From Chryseobacterium ginsenosidimutans (GTDB lineage Bacteria > Bacteroidota > Bacteroidia > Flavobacteriales > Weeksellaceae), in contig NZ_JAUSXC010000001.1 in NCBI RefSeq assembly GCF_030823405.1, positions 2,277,001 through 2,341,000 on the forward strand: 64,000 nucleotides of DNA. Reading direction: 5' to 3'. Below are positions 26,992 through 36,252 of the stretch, in pieces. Numbering within the stretch: position 1 is the first letter of the stretch; each line of letters starts with the position of its first letter. Position numbers and translations under genes: made by a program. A model generated the notes under the pieces. The model worked only from the letters and a program-made list of their open reading frames with translations. It ran no database searches and was not told where the DNA came from.

Positions 26992-27023
26992 TTGAAATTC
27001 AATCAAAAAAAATAGTATTTTTG
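26992..27023 (+). promoter_or_regulatory. Promoter of the second choice-of-anchor L gene
   Basis: TTG (26992-26994) and TATTTTTG (27016-27023) are separated by 21 nt, a good Bacteroidota match. The TTG at the end of the -7 box is the first codon of the longest open frame, so that frame start must be false. Confidence 0.6.
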
Positions 27024-27038
27024 TTTAAAATATATAAA

Positions 27039-30000
27039 ATGTTAAATAGGAGGACAGGAAGTTTATTTTTGGCTTTATTTTTAGTTTTTGCGGGATGCTT
27101 GGTTTTTGCTCAGGACAGGCAGAGTAAAGGCGTTGTAAAAAAACCTACCGCTGCAAATATGAAAGCGGGAGTTTTTATTGATGTAAACGCTGCAGGCTAT
27201 CCGGAAACAAATTACAGCATTACGCAGCTAGTAAAAGATGTACTTATCAGTGGTGGATCTACATGTTCTGCTGCCAATGTAAGTAATGTCGTTGTTTCTC
27301 CTAATTTAGCAGTTACCGACCAAAACCGAAGCTGGGGATATTTTAATAAAGCAACGACCAATTTTCCTTTTGCTAAAGGTATTGTCCTTACAACGGGATA
27401 TGCGAGAAAGACAGGGAACAATTTTCAGGGTACTTTAAGTGATGCACTTCCTACTTCCGAAGATGTTGATTTAGCAGCAGCTTTGAATGTTAATAATGCC
27501 AATTTAAGAGATGCAACTTACATAGAATTTGATTTTGTACCTGCTTCTACAAAAGTTTCGTTCAGATATTTATTCGCCTCTAAAGAATATCAAAGTAATT
27601 TTACATGCAGCATATCTGATGGTTTTGCATTGTTATTAAAAAAAGTTGGAGACCCTACTTATACAAATCTTGCAGTTCTTCCTGGAGGTTCAGGTCCTGT
27701 AAGTGTTACAAATATTATTCCCGCAAACTTACCTTGCGGACCAAAGAATGTTCAATATTTCGCAGGGATGAATAATCCTCAGATTGAAACTAATTTTGAT
27801 GGCCGTACAACTCCTTTAACGGCTACTGCAACAGTAATTCCGGGACAGACCTATCATTTTAAAATGGTTTTGGCAGATTATCAGGATACAAATTTTGATT
27901 CTGCTGTTTTCCTTGAAGCAGGGTCTTTTGATATTGGTGTTGAGCTTTTAAATCCTGCCGGAGTTGCGCTTCCTGCATCCATTAATGTATGTGATAATGC
28001 ACCTCAGACTTTTGCGGCCTCAGTTCAGGGCGTTGGTGCAACTTATCAGTGGTTATTAGGAACAACTCCAATTCCGGGTGCTACCAATGCTTCTTATACA
28101 GCGACTCAACCGGGTGTATATACCGTTCAGGTATTTTTACCCGGAAATACATGTCCGGGAACGGCTTCAATAACCATTGTGGGCGGAACTTCACCCACAG
28201 TACAGAATGCAACACTTACTTCATGTTATGCACAGGGAAATGCTACATTTAATTTAACATCAGCTCAACCTTCCATCAGTACAACTTCGGGAGCAACATT
28301 TGCCTATTATATCAATCAGGCAGATGCTTTGGCGGGAAATACCAGTACAATTGCAACTCCAACTGCTTTTCAAAGTGCGGGACAAACTGTTTATGTCTTG
28401 GTTAAAAGCGGTTTTTGTTCAAAAGTTGCCGAATTACAATTAATAAAAGCTCCTCAGATAACGGCTACCATTGCACCTCCAAGTATTTTAACTTGTACAA
28501 ATTCGCAAATTACGCTGAATGCTTCAACTTCTGTTTTTCCTGCCGGAGCCACATTCAGCTGGACAACAACAGGTGGAAATATTGTTTCAGGAGCAAATAC
28601 ATTAAATCCTGTTGTGAATGCTGCAGGAGTTTATACTTTAACGATTTCAAATATTTATCAGCCCGGAAATTTAACATGTACAGGAACAGCAAGTGTAACA
28701 GTTACAGGAGACAGCGCTCCGCCAACTACAGGTTTAACAGCTTCAAAAATATTGATCTGCTCAGGAGAATCTGTGACTTTAACAGCTTCGGGTGGTGCAA
28801 CATATAATTGGGTTGGTCTACCGGGAACGGGAAATACACAGACAGTTTCACCAACAGCTACAACTACTTATACTGTAACGGCTGTGGGAGCAAACGGTTG
28901 TGTTTCTCAAACTGCGGCAACTATTACTATTCAGGTTTCTCAGCCGATCACAGTACAGAATGCTACTTTGTTTAAATGTTATCAGACAGGTGGGATTAAT
29001 TATAATTTAACGGAAGCTGAGCCTCAGATTACTTCAGCAGGCGGTGTTACTTTCGCATATTATTTAACTCTTGCTGATGCCAATGCAGGAAATACCAATA
29101 CAATCGCGACTCCGGCATCTTTTAATAGTCCAGGAGGTCAGACAATTTATGTTTTGGTTGTAAACGGAGGGTGCAGATATGTTGTAACATTACAATTGTT
29201 ATCAACACCACAGACAACGTTAACGATTAATCCTCCACAACAGATCACCTGTACGACAGCTCAGGTGACCTTGAATGCTTCTGCATCAGTAATTCCTGCA
29301 GGATCTACAATTGCATGGACTACAACTGGCGGAAATATTGTTTCTGGAGCAAATACTTTAACTCCGGTTGTAAATGCAGGCGGAGTTTATACTTTAACGG
29401 TAAGTAATATCAATCAGCCAGGAAATTTAAACTGTACCTACACATCAAGTGTTACGGTAACTCAAAATACAACACCTCCGGCAGCAACGGTAACCTCTAC
29501 CGCTTTACAGATTTGCCCGGGAGAATCTGTTACTTTAACAGCTTCGGGTGGTGTTACTTATAATTGGGTTGGTTTTACCGGAAACGGAAATACTCAGACG
29601 GTTTCTCCTGCCAATACAACTACATATACTGTTTTTGCAGTAGGAGCTAATGGATGTGTCTCTGCGAATCCTGCAACGATTACCATTGTTGTGGGTCCGC
29701 CGGTAGCGATTTTAGCAGCTTCAAAATCTAAGATCTGTGCCGGAGAATCTGTTACCTTAACAGCATCGGGCGGTGTTACTTATGAATGGGTAGGATTACC
29801 AGGAAACGGAAATACACAAATAGTTTCTCCTACCGTTACCACTATTTATTCTGTTTTTGCTTTGGGTGGAAACGGATGTAAAGTAGCTACTCCGACTTCA
29901 ATTACAATAGAAGTTGTACCGGCAATTGTATCAACATTAAAAGATGTATATGCTTGTGCGGGAGATTCAGGAATTTTAGACGCAGGTTCAGGACCTAATT

Positions 30001-30620
30001 ACACTTATGTATGGAATACAGGTGCAACAACCCAGACTATCTCTGTAACTACACCGGGAACATATTCTGTAACGATAAGTAACGGAACCTGTTCTAAAGT
30101 ATTTAGTGCACAGCTAATAAATCCTACATTACCTCAGTTTACGAATGTTACATATGAAAATCATGTATTGACATTATCAACGACAAATCCTACAGGCGGG
30201 ATTTTAGAATATTCTATTGACGGCGGTATTACTTGGCAGAACTCAAATATATTCTACAATATTCTGGATAATACCAACTACAATATGATGGTGAGAGCAA
30301 AAGATGCAAAATGTAGTACAACATTGTCTTATTTTACTTTCATAGTTATTAATGCCATTACTCCGAATTCTGACGGCAAGAATGATACGGTAGATTTTAC
30401 AGGAATTAGTAAATACAATAATTTTGCAGCCTCGATTTTTGACAGATATGGTGAGGAAGTCTTTAAAGCAAGTAAAAATGATACCACTTGGCACGGATTA
30501 TTAAGAGGAAGCCTTGCTCTTCCTACGGCTACTTACTGGTATCGGGTACAATGGGAAAACCCGGCAAGCAAGAAACTTGAGCTTCGAAGTGGATGGATTT
30601 TGTTAAAAAACAGAAATTAA
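27039..30620 (+). CDS. Choice-of-anchor L domain protein with T9SS type B sorting domain (copy 2, longest)
   Basis: It has 1193 residues from the ATG at 27039, which opens the signal peptide MLNRRTGSLFLALFLVFAGC...FAQ; an upstream TTG lies inside the promoter. The order is as in copy 1: choice-of-anchor L domain (YSITQLVKDVLISGG, FRYLFASKEYQ, VLADYQDTNFDSAVFLEAG), then many Ig-like units. These include two long repeat pairs (FAYYINQADALAGN/FAYYLTLADANAGN; WTTTGGNIVSGANTL twice) and three copies of the ICxGESVTLTASGG.TY.W unit. The type B sorting domain follows (NAITPNSDGKNDTVDF, ASIFDRYGEEVF, GWILLKNRN). About 400 residues longer than its neighbours through duplication of the Ig-like units. 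Confidence 0.88.
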   Translation: MLNRRTGSLFLALFLVFAGCLVFAQDRQSKGVVKKPTAANMKAGVFIDVNAAGYPETNYSITQLVKDVLISGGSTCSAANVSNVVVSPNLAVTDQNRSWGYFNKATTNFPFAKGIVLTTGYARKTGNNFQGTLSDALPTSEDVDLAAALNVNNANLRDATYIEFDFVPASTKVSFRYLFASKEYQSNFTCSISDGFALLLKKVGDPTYTNLAVLPGGSGPVSVTNIIPANLPCGPKNVQYFAGMNNPQIETNFDGRTTPLTATATVIPGQTYHFKMVLADYQDTNFDSAVFLEAGSFDIGVELLNPAGVALPASINVCDNAPQTFAASVQGVGATYQWLLGTTPIPGATNASYTATQPGVYTVQVFLPGNTCPGTASITIVGGTSPTVQNATLTSCYAQGNATFNLTSAQPSISTTSGATFAYYINQADALAGNTSTIATPTAFQSAGQTVYVLVKSGFCSKVAELQLIKAPQITATIAPPSILTCTNSQITLNASTSVFPAGATFSWTTTGGNIVSGANTLNPVVNAAGVYTLTISNIYQPGNLTCTGTASVTVTGDSAPPTTGLTASKILICSGESVTLTASGGATYNWVGLPGTGNTQTVSPTATTTYTVTAVGANGCVSQTAATITIQVSQPITVQNATLFKCYQTGGINYNLTEAEPQITSAGGVTFAYYLTLADANAGNTNTIATPASFNSPGGQTIYVLVVNGGCRYVVTLQLLSTPQTTLTINPPQQITCTTAQVTLNASASVIPAGSTIAWTTTGGNIVSGANTLTPVVNAGGVYTLTVSNINQPGNLNCTYTSSVTVTQNTTPPAATVTSTALQICPGESVTLTASGGVTYNWVGFTGNGNTQTVSPANTTTYTVFAVGANGCVSANPATITIVVGPPVAILAASKSKICAGESVTLTASGGVTYEWVGLPGNGNTQIVSPTVTTIYSVFALGGNGCKVATPTSITIEVVPAIVSTLKDVYACAGDSGILDAGSGPNYTYVWNTGATTQTISVTTPGTYSVTISNGTCSKVFSAQLINPTLPQFTNVTYENHVLTLSTTNPTGGILEYSIDGGITWQNSNIFYNILDNTNYNMMVRAKDAKCSTTLSYFTFIVINAITPNSDGKNDTVDFTGISKYNNFAASIFDRYGEEVFKASKNDTTWHGLLRGSLALPTATYWYRVQWENPASKKLELRSGWILLKNRN

Positions 30621-30634
30621 AAGATATTTAAATT

Positions 30635-30663
30635 AAAACCTCTCAATTTGAGAGGTTTTTTTG
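30635..30663 (+). terminator. Rho-independent terminator
   Basis: AAACCTCTCA and TGAGAGGTTT form a 10-bp stem with a 3-nt loop and a seven-T tail. Confidence 0.88.
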
Positions 30664-30715
30664 CTTTTTCTACATAAAAAAGTTAAATATGTGTGTAATA
30701 TTTGCAAAAAAAAAT

Positions 30716-30723
30716 TAAATTTG
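30716..30723 (+). promoter_or_regulatory. -7 box TAAATTTG, third choice-of-anchor L gene
   Basis: Exact TAnnTTTG match 19 nt before the ATG at 30743; no TTG at a good distance. Confidence 0.45.
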
Positions 30724-30742
30724 TTGAAACGAAATTTTTATT

Positions 30743-33115
30743 ATGAAGAGATATCTACTATTGTTTTCCTTATGTTTAGCCTCGTCGTCGAGTCTCTTTT
30801 ATTCACAAAATACTACTCCAAGAAAACTTCAAAAAGAAAAAGCATCCGCAGCTACCATGAAAGCTGGAGCTTTTATTGATGTTAATGCAGCATCGTATGC
30901 GCCATCAGCTTTTGATCCTTTGCAATTGGTTAAAGATGTTTTAATATCATCAGGTACCAATTCATGTGTGACACCGAACGTATCGAATGTTCAGGTAAGT
31001 CCGAATCTACCGGCAACCAGTGCTAATAGATCTTGGGGGTATTTTCATAGAGGAACCACAGCTTTTCCATTCAAAGATGGAATTGTCCTTGCTACGGGTT
31101 ATGTAAACAAGGCCGGAAATAACTACATTGGTACTACTTTGGGAGATGCTTTACAATCGGGAACTGATCCTGATCTTGTAGCAGCAACTAATCCATCAAC
31201 GAATATTAATGATGCTGTTATTTTAGAATTTGACTTTGTACCAACTTCAAGTCAGGTAAAATTTAATTATTTATTTGCTTCAGAAGAGTACACAGGATTT
31301 TTTCCCTGCAGTTTCTCTGATGCATTTGCTTTGTTGCTAAAACCAACTTCAGGAGGACCTTATGTAAATATGGCAATTGTGCCAACGCCGGGAACAGGTC
31401 CGGTAAGTGTAACTAATATTCATCCCCAAAATAGTGACAGTGGAACTAATATGGGATGTGGTGCTCCGAACGTAGCATTTTTTAGCGGATATAATTCAGC
31501 TAATATTGAAACAAACTTTAACGGAAGAACAGTTCCTCTTACAGCAACAGCAACCGTTACTCCCGGGCAGTCTTATCATTTCAAAATGGTATTAGGAGAT
31601 GCATCGGATACGAGTTATGATTCTGCTGTTTTCCTGGAAGGTGGATCTTTTAACATCGGTGTTGAATTATTAGATCCTTCAGGAGGTACTTTACCGGAAG
31701 AGATTAACGTTTGTGATAATGTACCTCAGGTAATAACAGCTTCTGTTAGCGATCCTATTATGACTTACCAATGGTTCTTCAACGGAGTTGCTATTCCGGG
31801 AGCTACAACACCTACTATTACGGCGACTCAGCCTGGTAATTACGAAATTCAGGTATCTTTTCCGGGAAATCCTTGTCCGGGTAAAGCAAATATAAAAATT
31901 AACGGAGGAACAACTCCTTCGGCTGTTGATGCTTCGTTACTGCTTTGTACAACACCAGATGTCACATGGTTTGATTTAAGTACGGCAATGCCATCAATTA
32001 GTACAACACCGGGTGCTGTTTTCCATTTTTATGTAAATCAGGCTGATGCAATTGCTCAAAATAACAACTACATCCAGGATGTTTTACATTATAACGGTAC
32101 AGATGGTCAGATTCTTTACGTTGTAGTTTCAAATGGTGGTTTCTGTAGCAAAACAGTTAAATTAACATTATCAAAAGAAGCTACCCCTGTAGCAAGTGTT
32201 GTAGCGTCAAAAATAAAAATATGTCCTGGTGATACAGTTGATTTTACAGCTACAGGAGGTGTAACATATGAATGGGCAAACTTCCCAGGTAGCGGAAATA
32301 CTCAGTCTGCTACAATATTCAATACAACTACTTTTACAGTATATGCTATAGGAGCAAAAGGATGTAAATCATTACAGCCTGCTAAAATTACAGTTGAAGT
32401 TGTTCCTGAGCTTACTTCTCCGTTAGCAGACGTAGAAATGTGTCAGGGAGACAGAGTGACTCTTGATGCAGGAGCAGGACCGAATTATACCTATCTGTGG
32501 AGTACTGGCGCGATAACTCAGACAATCAATGTTGATCAGTGGGGAGTTTATACTGTAAAGATCAAAAACGGATTTTGTGAAAGAACTTTCACTGCTCATG
32601 TACTTGGTGCTGCTTCTCCATATGTTTCTAATGTTGATTACAGTAATAATACATTAACGATTACAGCGGAAGTTCCGATGATCAACAATATACCTCAAAC
32701 AGCTGAATATTCTATTGACGGAGGTATTTCTTGGCAGCAATCGAATGTATTTGCAGGTCTTCAGAATAATACAACTTACCAGATTCAGGTAAGATCAGTA
32801 GGAACTCATTGCGTTGGAGCATTAGAATTCTTTACGCTGCACATCTCGAATATTATTACTCCAAACCAAGACGGTATTAATGATGTGTTAGATCTTACGG
32901 CTTTTGGAAAATTCAATAACTTTACGGGGTCTATCTATGACAGATACGGTACTGAAATGTTCAGATTCTCAAAAGAAAATCCTATTTGGAACGGAACAGT
33001 AGGGGGCAAAAAATTACCAACTGCAACATATTGGTATAAGTTCAACTTCCTGTATCCGAAATCAAAAATAAATATGAGCCAATCTGGTTGGATTATGCTT
33101 AAAAACAGAGAATAA
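30743..33115 (+). CDS. Choice-of-anchor L domain protein with T9SS type B sorting domain (copy 3)
   Basis: The 790-residue protein is exported by MKRYLLLFSLCLASSSSLFYSQ. The choice-of-anchor L domain occupies about 45-310 (FDPLQLVKDVLISSG, GYFHRGTTAFPFKDGIVL, FNYLFASEEYTGFFPC, VLGDASDTSYDSAVFLEGG). Ig-like units follow (YQWFFNGVAIPGATTPTITA, ICPGDTVDFTATGGVTYEW, MCQGDRVTLDAGAGPNYTYL), then the type B sorting domain (NIITPNQDGINDVLDL, GSIYDRYGTEMF, GWIMLKNRE). It is closest in length and domain order to copy 1. Three such genes in a row, each with its own -7 box and terminator, point to tandem duplication and separate regulation. Confidence 0.88.
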   Translation: MKRYLLLFSLCLASSSSLFYSQNTTPRKLQKEKASAATMKAGAFIDVNAASYAPSAFDPLQLVKDVLISSGTNSCVTPNVSNVQVSPNLPATSANRSWGYFHRGTTAFPFKDGIVLATGYVNKAGNNYIGTTLGDALQSGTDPDLVAATNPSTNINDAVILEFDFVPTSSQVKFNYLFASEEYTGFFPCSFSDAFALLLKPTSGGPYVNMAIVPTPGTGPVSVTNIHPQNSDSGTNMGCGAPNVAFFSGYNSANIETNFNGRTVPLTATATVTPGQSYHFKMVLGDASDTSYDSAVFLEGGSFNIGVELLDPSGGTLPEEINVCDNVPQVITASVSDPIMTYQWFFNGVAIPGATTPTITATQPGNYEIQVSFPGNPCPGKANIKINGGTTPSAVDASLLLCTTPDVTWFDLSTAMPSISTTPGAVFHFYVNQADAIAQNNNYIQDVLHYNGTDGQILYVVVSNGGFCSKTVKLTLSKEATPVASVVASKIKICPGDTVDFTATGGVTYEWANFPGSGNTQSATIFNTTTFTVYAIGAKGCKSLQPAKITVEVVPELTSPLADVEMCQGDRVTLDAGAGPNYTYLWSTGAITQTINVDQWGVYTVKIKNGFCERTFTAHVLGAASPYVSNVDYSNNTLTITAEVPMINNIPQTAEYSIDGGISWQQSNVFAGLQNNTTYQIQVRSVGTHCVGALEFFTLHISNIITPNQDGINDVLDLTAFGKFNNFTGSIYDRYGTEMFRFSKENPIWNGTVGGKKLPTATYWYKFNFLYPKSKINMSQSGWIMLKNRE

Positions 33116-33133
33116 CTTATAATAGATAATGCA

Positions 33134-33170
33134 AAAAAAGCCTTTCAAATTTTTGAAAGGCTTTTTTATT
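33134..33170 (+). terminator. Rho-independent terminator
   Basis: AAAAGCCTTTCAAA pairs with TTTGAAAGGCTTTT with flanking A and T runs; it could also serve the convergent rsmA gene. Confidence 0.85.
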
Positions 33171-33226
33171 TTCATTTTTATCAATGATCAATTATTAAAT
33201 TACCGGATTTATCTTTATTAACAAAA

Positions 33227-33997
33227 TTATTGATTCTCTTTCCAGAGCTGTGTAAACGAAATGAAATCGGCAACACTCAATTCCTCGGCTCTTTTATCCA
33301 TAAATTCATGATCTTTCAATGCTTCAGGAATAGTAAGGACCTTCAAAGCATTCGAAAGTTTTTTTCTTCTTTGATTAAAACCGGCTTTTACAATTTGTTT
33401 AAACAGAACCTCATTTCCTGCCAATCCTTCCTTCGGGTTTCTTGTAAGCCGGATTACTCCGGATTTTACTTTTGGAGGTGGATTAAACACATTTTCATGC
33501 ACTGTGAACATGTATGAGGTGTCATAATAAGCCTGAATCAAAACAGAAAGGATTCCGTAGCTTTTTGTTCTTGGGACAGCAGCTGTGCGCTCTGCAACTT
33601 CTTTCTGAAACATTCCCACCATTTCAGGGATCAGTTCATAATAATCTACGATCTTAAACAGAATCTGTGAAGAGATATTATAAGGGAAATTTCCGATAAT
33701 TGCGATCTGCTCTCCATTCGTAAAGTTGAAGTCCTGTTTCAAAAAATCACCGACAAAAGTATCTTCCGTTACTTTAGAATAGTTATTTTTAAGATATTCG
33801 ATCGATTCTTTATCGATCTCTGCAAGATAGACGTTTTGATCTTTTTCAAGAAGGTATTTGGTAAGAACTCCCATTCCGGGACCCACTTCCATAACTTTGT
33901 TATATCCTTCAAAACCAAGACCTTCAACGATTTTTCTTGCGATGTTTTCATCCGTCAAAAAATGTTGACCAAGATGCTTTTTTGCTTTTACACTCAA
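33227..33997 (-). CDS. rsmA: 16S rRNA dimethyladenosine transferase RsmA/KsgA
   Basis: The 256-residue SAM-dependent enzyme dimethylates A1518 and A1519 of 16S rRNA during 30S assembly. Seen: KKHLGQHFLTDENIARKIV at the N-terminus, SAM motif I MEVGPGMGVLTKYLL, acidic motif II YLAEIDKES, the catalytic motif IV IGNFPYNISSQILFKI, and the FNPPPKVKSGVIRL segment. The length is normal. It is divergent from ftsX. Confidence 0.96.
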   Translation of the reverse strand: MSVKAKKHLGQHFLTDENIARKIVEGLGFEGYNKVMEVGPGMGVLTKYLLEKDQNVYLAEIDKESIEYLKNNYSKVTEDTFVGDFLKQDFNFTNGEQIAIIGNFPYNISSQILFKIVDYYELIPEMVGMFQKEVAERTAAVPRTKSYGILSVLIQAYYDTSYMFTVHENVFNPPPKVKSGVIRLTRNPKEGLAGNEVLFKQIVKAGFNQRRKKLSNALKVLTIPEALKDHEFMDKRAEELSVADFISFTQLWKENQ

Positions 33998-34089
33998 TGT
34001 TTTTTATGATTTAATTAACAGTGATTTTCTCTTTTTCGTTCCCAAATTTCGGAAGATTTTTTCTATTTTAGCCAAAAATTTTAATATTA

Positions 34090-34989
34090 ATGGCTAAATC
34101 TGTAGATGAGTTTAATAAGAAAAGGCTTAGGTCTAGCAATATTACAGTAGTAATAAGTATTGCCTTAGTGTTATTTTTGTTGGGATTAATGGGACTTATT
34201 TTAATTAATGCCCAAAAATATTCCGACTATATCAAAGAGCAGCTTGTAGTAAATGCTTACTTTGACGAAAACTACGAGGCTAAGGATTCTGTAAAAATTG
34301 CAAAAATGGAAGCTGAGGTTTACAAAGAGATTCAGACATTGGCTCCTGTAAAAAAAGCGACCTATATTACCAGAGAAATGGCCTCAAAGGAAGCCAAAAG
34401 AAGTATGGGAATCGATACTGATGCGCTTTTCGAAGAAAATATTTTCCCTTCATCTATAGAAATTGCCCTAAAACCTGAATATGTAGATCCTGCAAAAATT
34501 GGTGAGGCAATCAAGCTGATTAAAGCTGTCCCGGGAATTATTGATGTAAAGAATGACAGCACTTTAATGGTGGACGTTTACAATAATCTTAGTCGGATTC
34601 TTAAGTGGATCTTAGGGTTCTCTATATTATTTTTAATCTTAGCGGTTGTATTAATTAACAATTCGATCCGTCTGAAAATATTCTCCAAAAGATTTATTAT
34701 CAAAACCATGCAGTTGGTAGGAGCTAAGAGGAGATTTATCCTGAAGCCTTTTATCATAGAAGCTGTTATCTTAGGAGCTATCGGTTCGGGAATTGGGCTT
34801 CTTGCTTTATTCGGATTTTGGTATTACTTTACAAGCCAGATCGGGTCTGCTTTTGTACAGGACAATAATCAATATTTTTGGTTAGTTTTACTGATACTTG
34901 GAGTAGGTGTTTTCATTACGGTTTTAAGTACGGTGATTGCAACCTGGAGATTCCTGAAATCAAACGTTGACGATTTATATTATTCTTAA
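34090..34989 (+). CDS. ftsX: Cell division protein FtsX
   Basis: The 299-residue permease-like subunit pairs with the ATPase FtsE to activate peptidoglycan hydrolases at the septum. Topology: a cytoplasmic N-terminus (KSVDEFNKKRLRSSNIT), TM1 (about 19-41), a large extracytoplasmic loop (about 45-172), then three TM segments (about 176-195, 222-245, 262-284) with the FtsX-like core LVGAKRRFILKPFIIEAVILGAIGSGIGLLALF. FtsE is not next to it, which is usual in Bacteroidota. First gene of a six-gene run. Confidence 0.92.
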   Translation: MAKSVDEFNKKRLRSSNITVVISIALVLFLLGLMGLILINAQKYSDYIKEQLVVNAYFDENYEAKDSVKIAKMEAEVYKEIQTLAPVKKATYITREMASKEAKRSMGIDTDALFEENIFPSSIEIALKPEYVDPAKIGEAIKLIKAVPGIIDVKNDSTLMVDVYNNLSRILKWILGFSILFLILAVVLINNSIRLKIFSKRFIIKTMQLVGAKRRFILKPFIIEAVILGAIGSGIGLLALFGFWYYFTSQIGSAFVQDNNQYFWLVLLILGVGVFITVLSTVIATWRFLKSNVDDLYYS

Positions 34990-34991
34990 AA

Positions 34992-35291
34992 ATGAGCAAA
35001 AAAACAAATAAATTTTCCGCCGAAAATTTCGGAAAAGAAACGAGTGAAGTTCCACAGGAAAACACTTTTTACTTCGGAAAGCAAAACTTTAAATTCATGC
35101 TTATCGGTTTGGCATTTATTGTTGTGGGTTTTCTTTTAATGATGGGACACGATGCAAATACCGTTGACGGAAAATTTGATCCGAACTCCTGGAATGAAGA
35201 TATTTTTTCCATTCGCAGAATCAGAATTGCACCGTTGTTTGTAGTAATTGGTTTCGTAATTGAAATTTATGCGATTTTAAAAAGAAAATAA
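34992..35291 (+). CDS. DUF3098 small membrane protein
   Basis: The 99-residue protein starts 2 nt after ftsX. It has two transmembrane helices (about 34-51 and 75-94) around the conserved MMGHDANTVDGKFDPNSWNEDIFSIRRIRIAPLF loop typical of DUF3098. In Bacteroidota it commonly sits between ftsX and uppP, which suggests an envelope or division role; the molecular function is unknown. Confidence 0.88.
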   Translation: MSKKTNKFSAENFGKETSEVPQENTFYFGKQNFKFMLIGLAFIVVGFLLMMGHDANTVDGKFDPNSWNEDIFSIRRIRIAPLFVVIGFVIEIYAILKRK

Positions 35292-35306
35292 TTAATAAAT
35301 TTTTAT

Positions 35307-35372
35307 TTAGAGATTAAAAGATTCGGAAATTTAGAACATAATGTCTAAATCTCTTAATTTCTTAATCTCTAA
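35307..35372. repeat. Nested intergenic inverted repeat between DUF3098 and uppP
   Basis: An outer arm TTAGAGATTAA (35307-35317) pairs perfectly with TTAATCTCTAA (35362-35372). An inner arm ATTTAGA (35329-35335) pairs with TCTAAAT (35344-35350). The structure has no T run and sits inside an operon, so it is more like an RNA-processing or REP-type element than a terminator. Confidence 0.55.
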
Positions 35373-35389
35373 TTTTTTATAGATATATT

Positions 35390-36208
35390 ATGGATTTAAT
35401 CAAAGCAATCATTATTGCAATTATTGAAGGATTGACAGAATATCTTCCGATTTCTTCTACTGCACACATGGGTTTCACTGCAAACTTAATGGGATTACCG
35501 GAAGATGAATTTTTAAAAATGTTTCAGGTTTCCATTCAGTTTGGGGCCATTCTTTCGGTAGTAGCGGCCTACTGGAAAAAATTCTTTGATTTAAAAAATT
35601 TACAGTTTTATTTTAAACTTGGTTTTGCCGTAATTCCTGCTTTGGTTTTAGGATATTTGTTGGATGATAAAATTGAAGCGATTTTAGGTAATCAGATTGC
35701 TATTTCATTGGTATTGGTTATTGGCGGAGTTGTTTTATTGTTTGCAGATCAATGGTTTAAAAATCCAAAAATTGATGATGAAAAAGGAATTACAATAAAA
35801 AAAGCCATAACAATCGGTTTTTGGCAGTGTCTCGCAATGATGCCCGGAACGAGTAGGAGCGCAGCTTCAATTATCGGTGGGATGACACAAGGCTTAACAA
35901 GAAAAGCAGCGGCAGAATTTTCATTCTTTTTAGCCGTTCCTACCATGTTGGCGGTAACCGTTTATTCAGTTTTTGTGAAAACTTGGGGTAAAGAAACACC
36001 AAATCCTCAGAAAGGTTACGAAATGATCATGTCGTCACAAGATCATATTACCATTTTTATTGTAGGAAATGTTGTTGCATTTATCGTTGCATTAATAGCT
36101 ATCAAAGCATTCATCGGAGTTTTAAATAAATATGGCTTCAAACCTTGGGGTTGGTATCGTATTTTTGTAGGATTGGCTTTGTTGATTTATTTCTATTGGT
36201 TTAAATAA
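35390..36208 (+). CDS. uppP: Undecaprenyl-diphosphate phosphatase
   Basis: The 272-residue BacA-family membrane enzyme recycles C55-PP to C55-P for peptidoglycan and surface polysaccharide synthesis. The family's two catalytic motifs are present: IEGLTEYLPISSTAHMGF near residue 12 and MMPGTSRSAASIIGGM near residue 157. There are seven to eight transmembrane segments. Genomic company with ftsX and truB is common in the phylum. Confidence 0.95.
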   Translation: MDLIKAIIIAIIEGLTEYLPISSTAHMGFTANLMGLPEDEFLKMFQVSIQFGAILSVVAAYWKKFFDLKNLQFYFKLGFAVIPALVLGYLLDDKIEAILGNQIAISLVLVIGGVVLLFADQWFKNPKIDDEKGITIKKAITIGFWQCLAMMPGTSRSAASIIGGMTQGLTRKAAAEFSFFLAVPTMLAVTVYSVFVKTWGKETPNPQKGYEMIMSSQDHITIFIVGNVVAFIVALIAIKAFIGVLNKYGFKPWGWYRIFVGLALLIYFYWFK

Positions 36209-36252
36209 TTGATAAGCAAAATTCAAAATTACTCATTACCAACTATCATAAA

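Noticed and set aside
27021..27038. TTG at 27021 as the start of the second choice-of-anchor L gene
   Set aside because: The TTG is the end of the TATTTTTG promoter box; the ATG at 27039 opens a clean signal peptide.
28415..28807. 130-codon frame inside the second choice-of-anchor L gene
   Set aside because: It is a shadow of the Ig-like repeats in another frame, rich in S, N, C and Y, with no start context.
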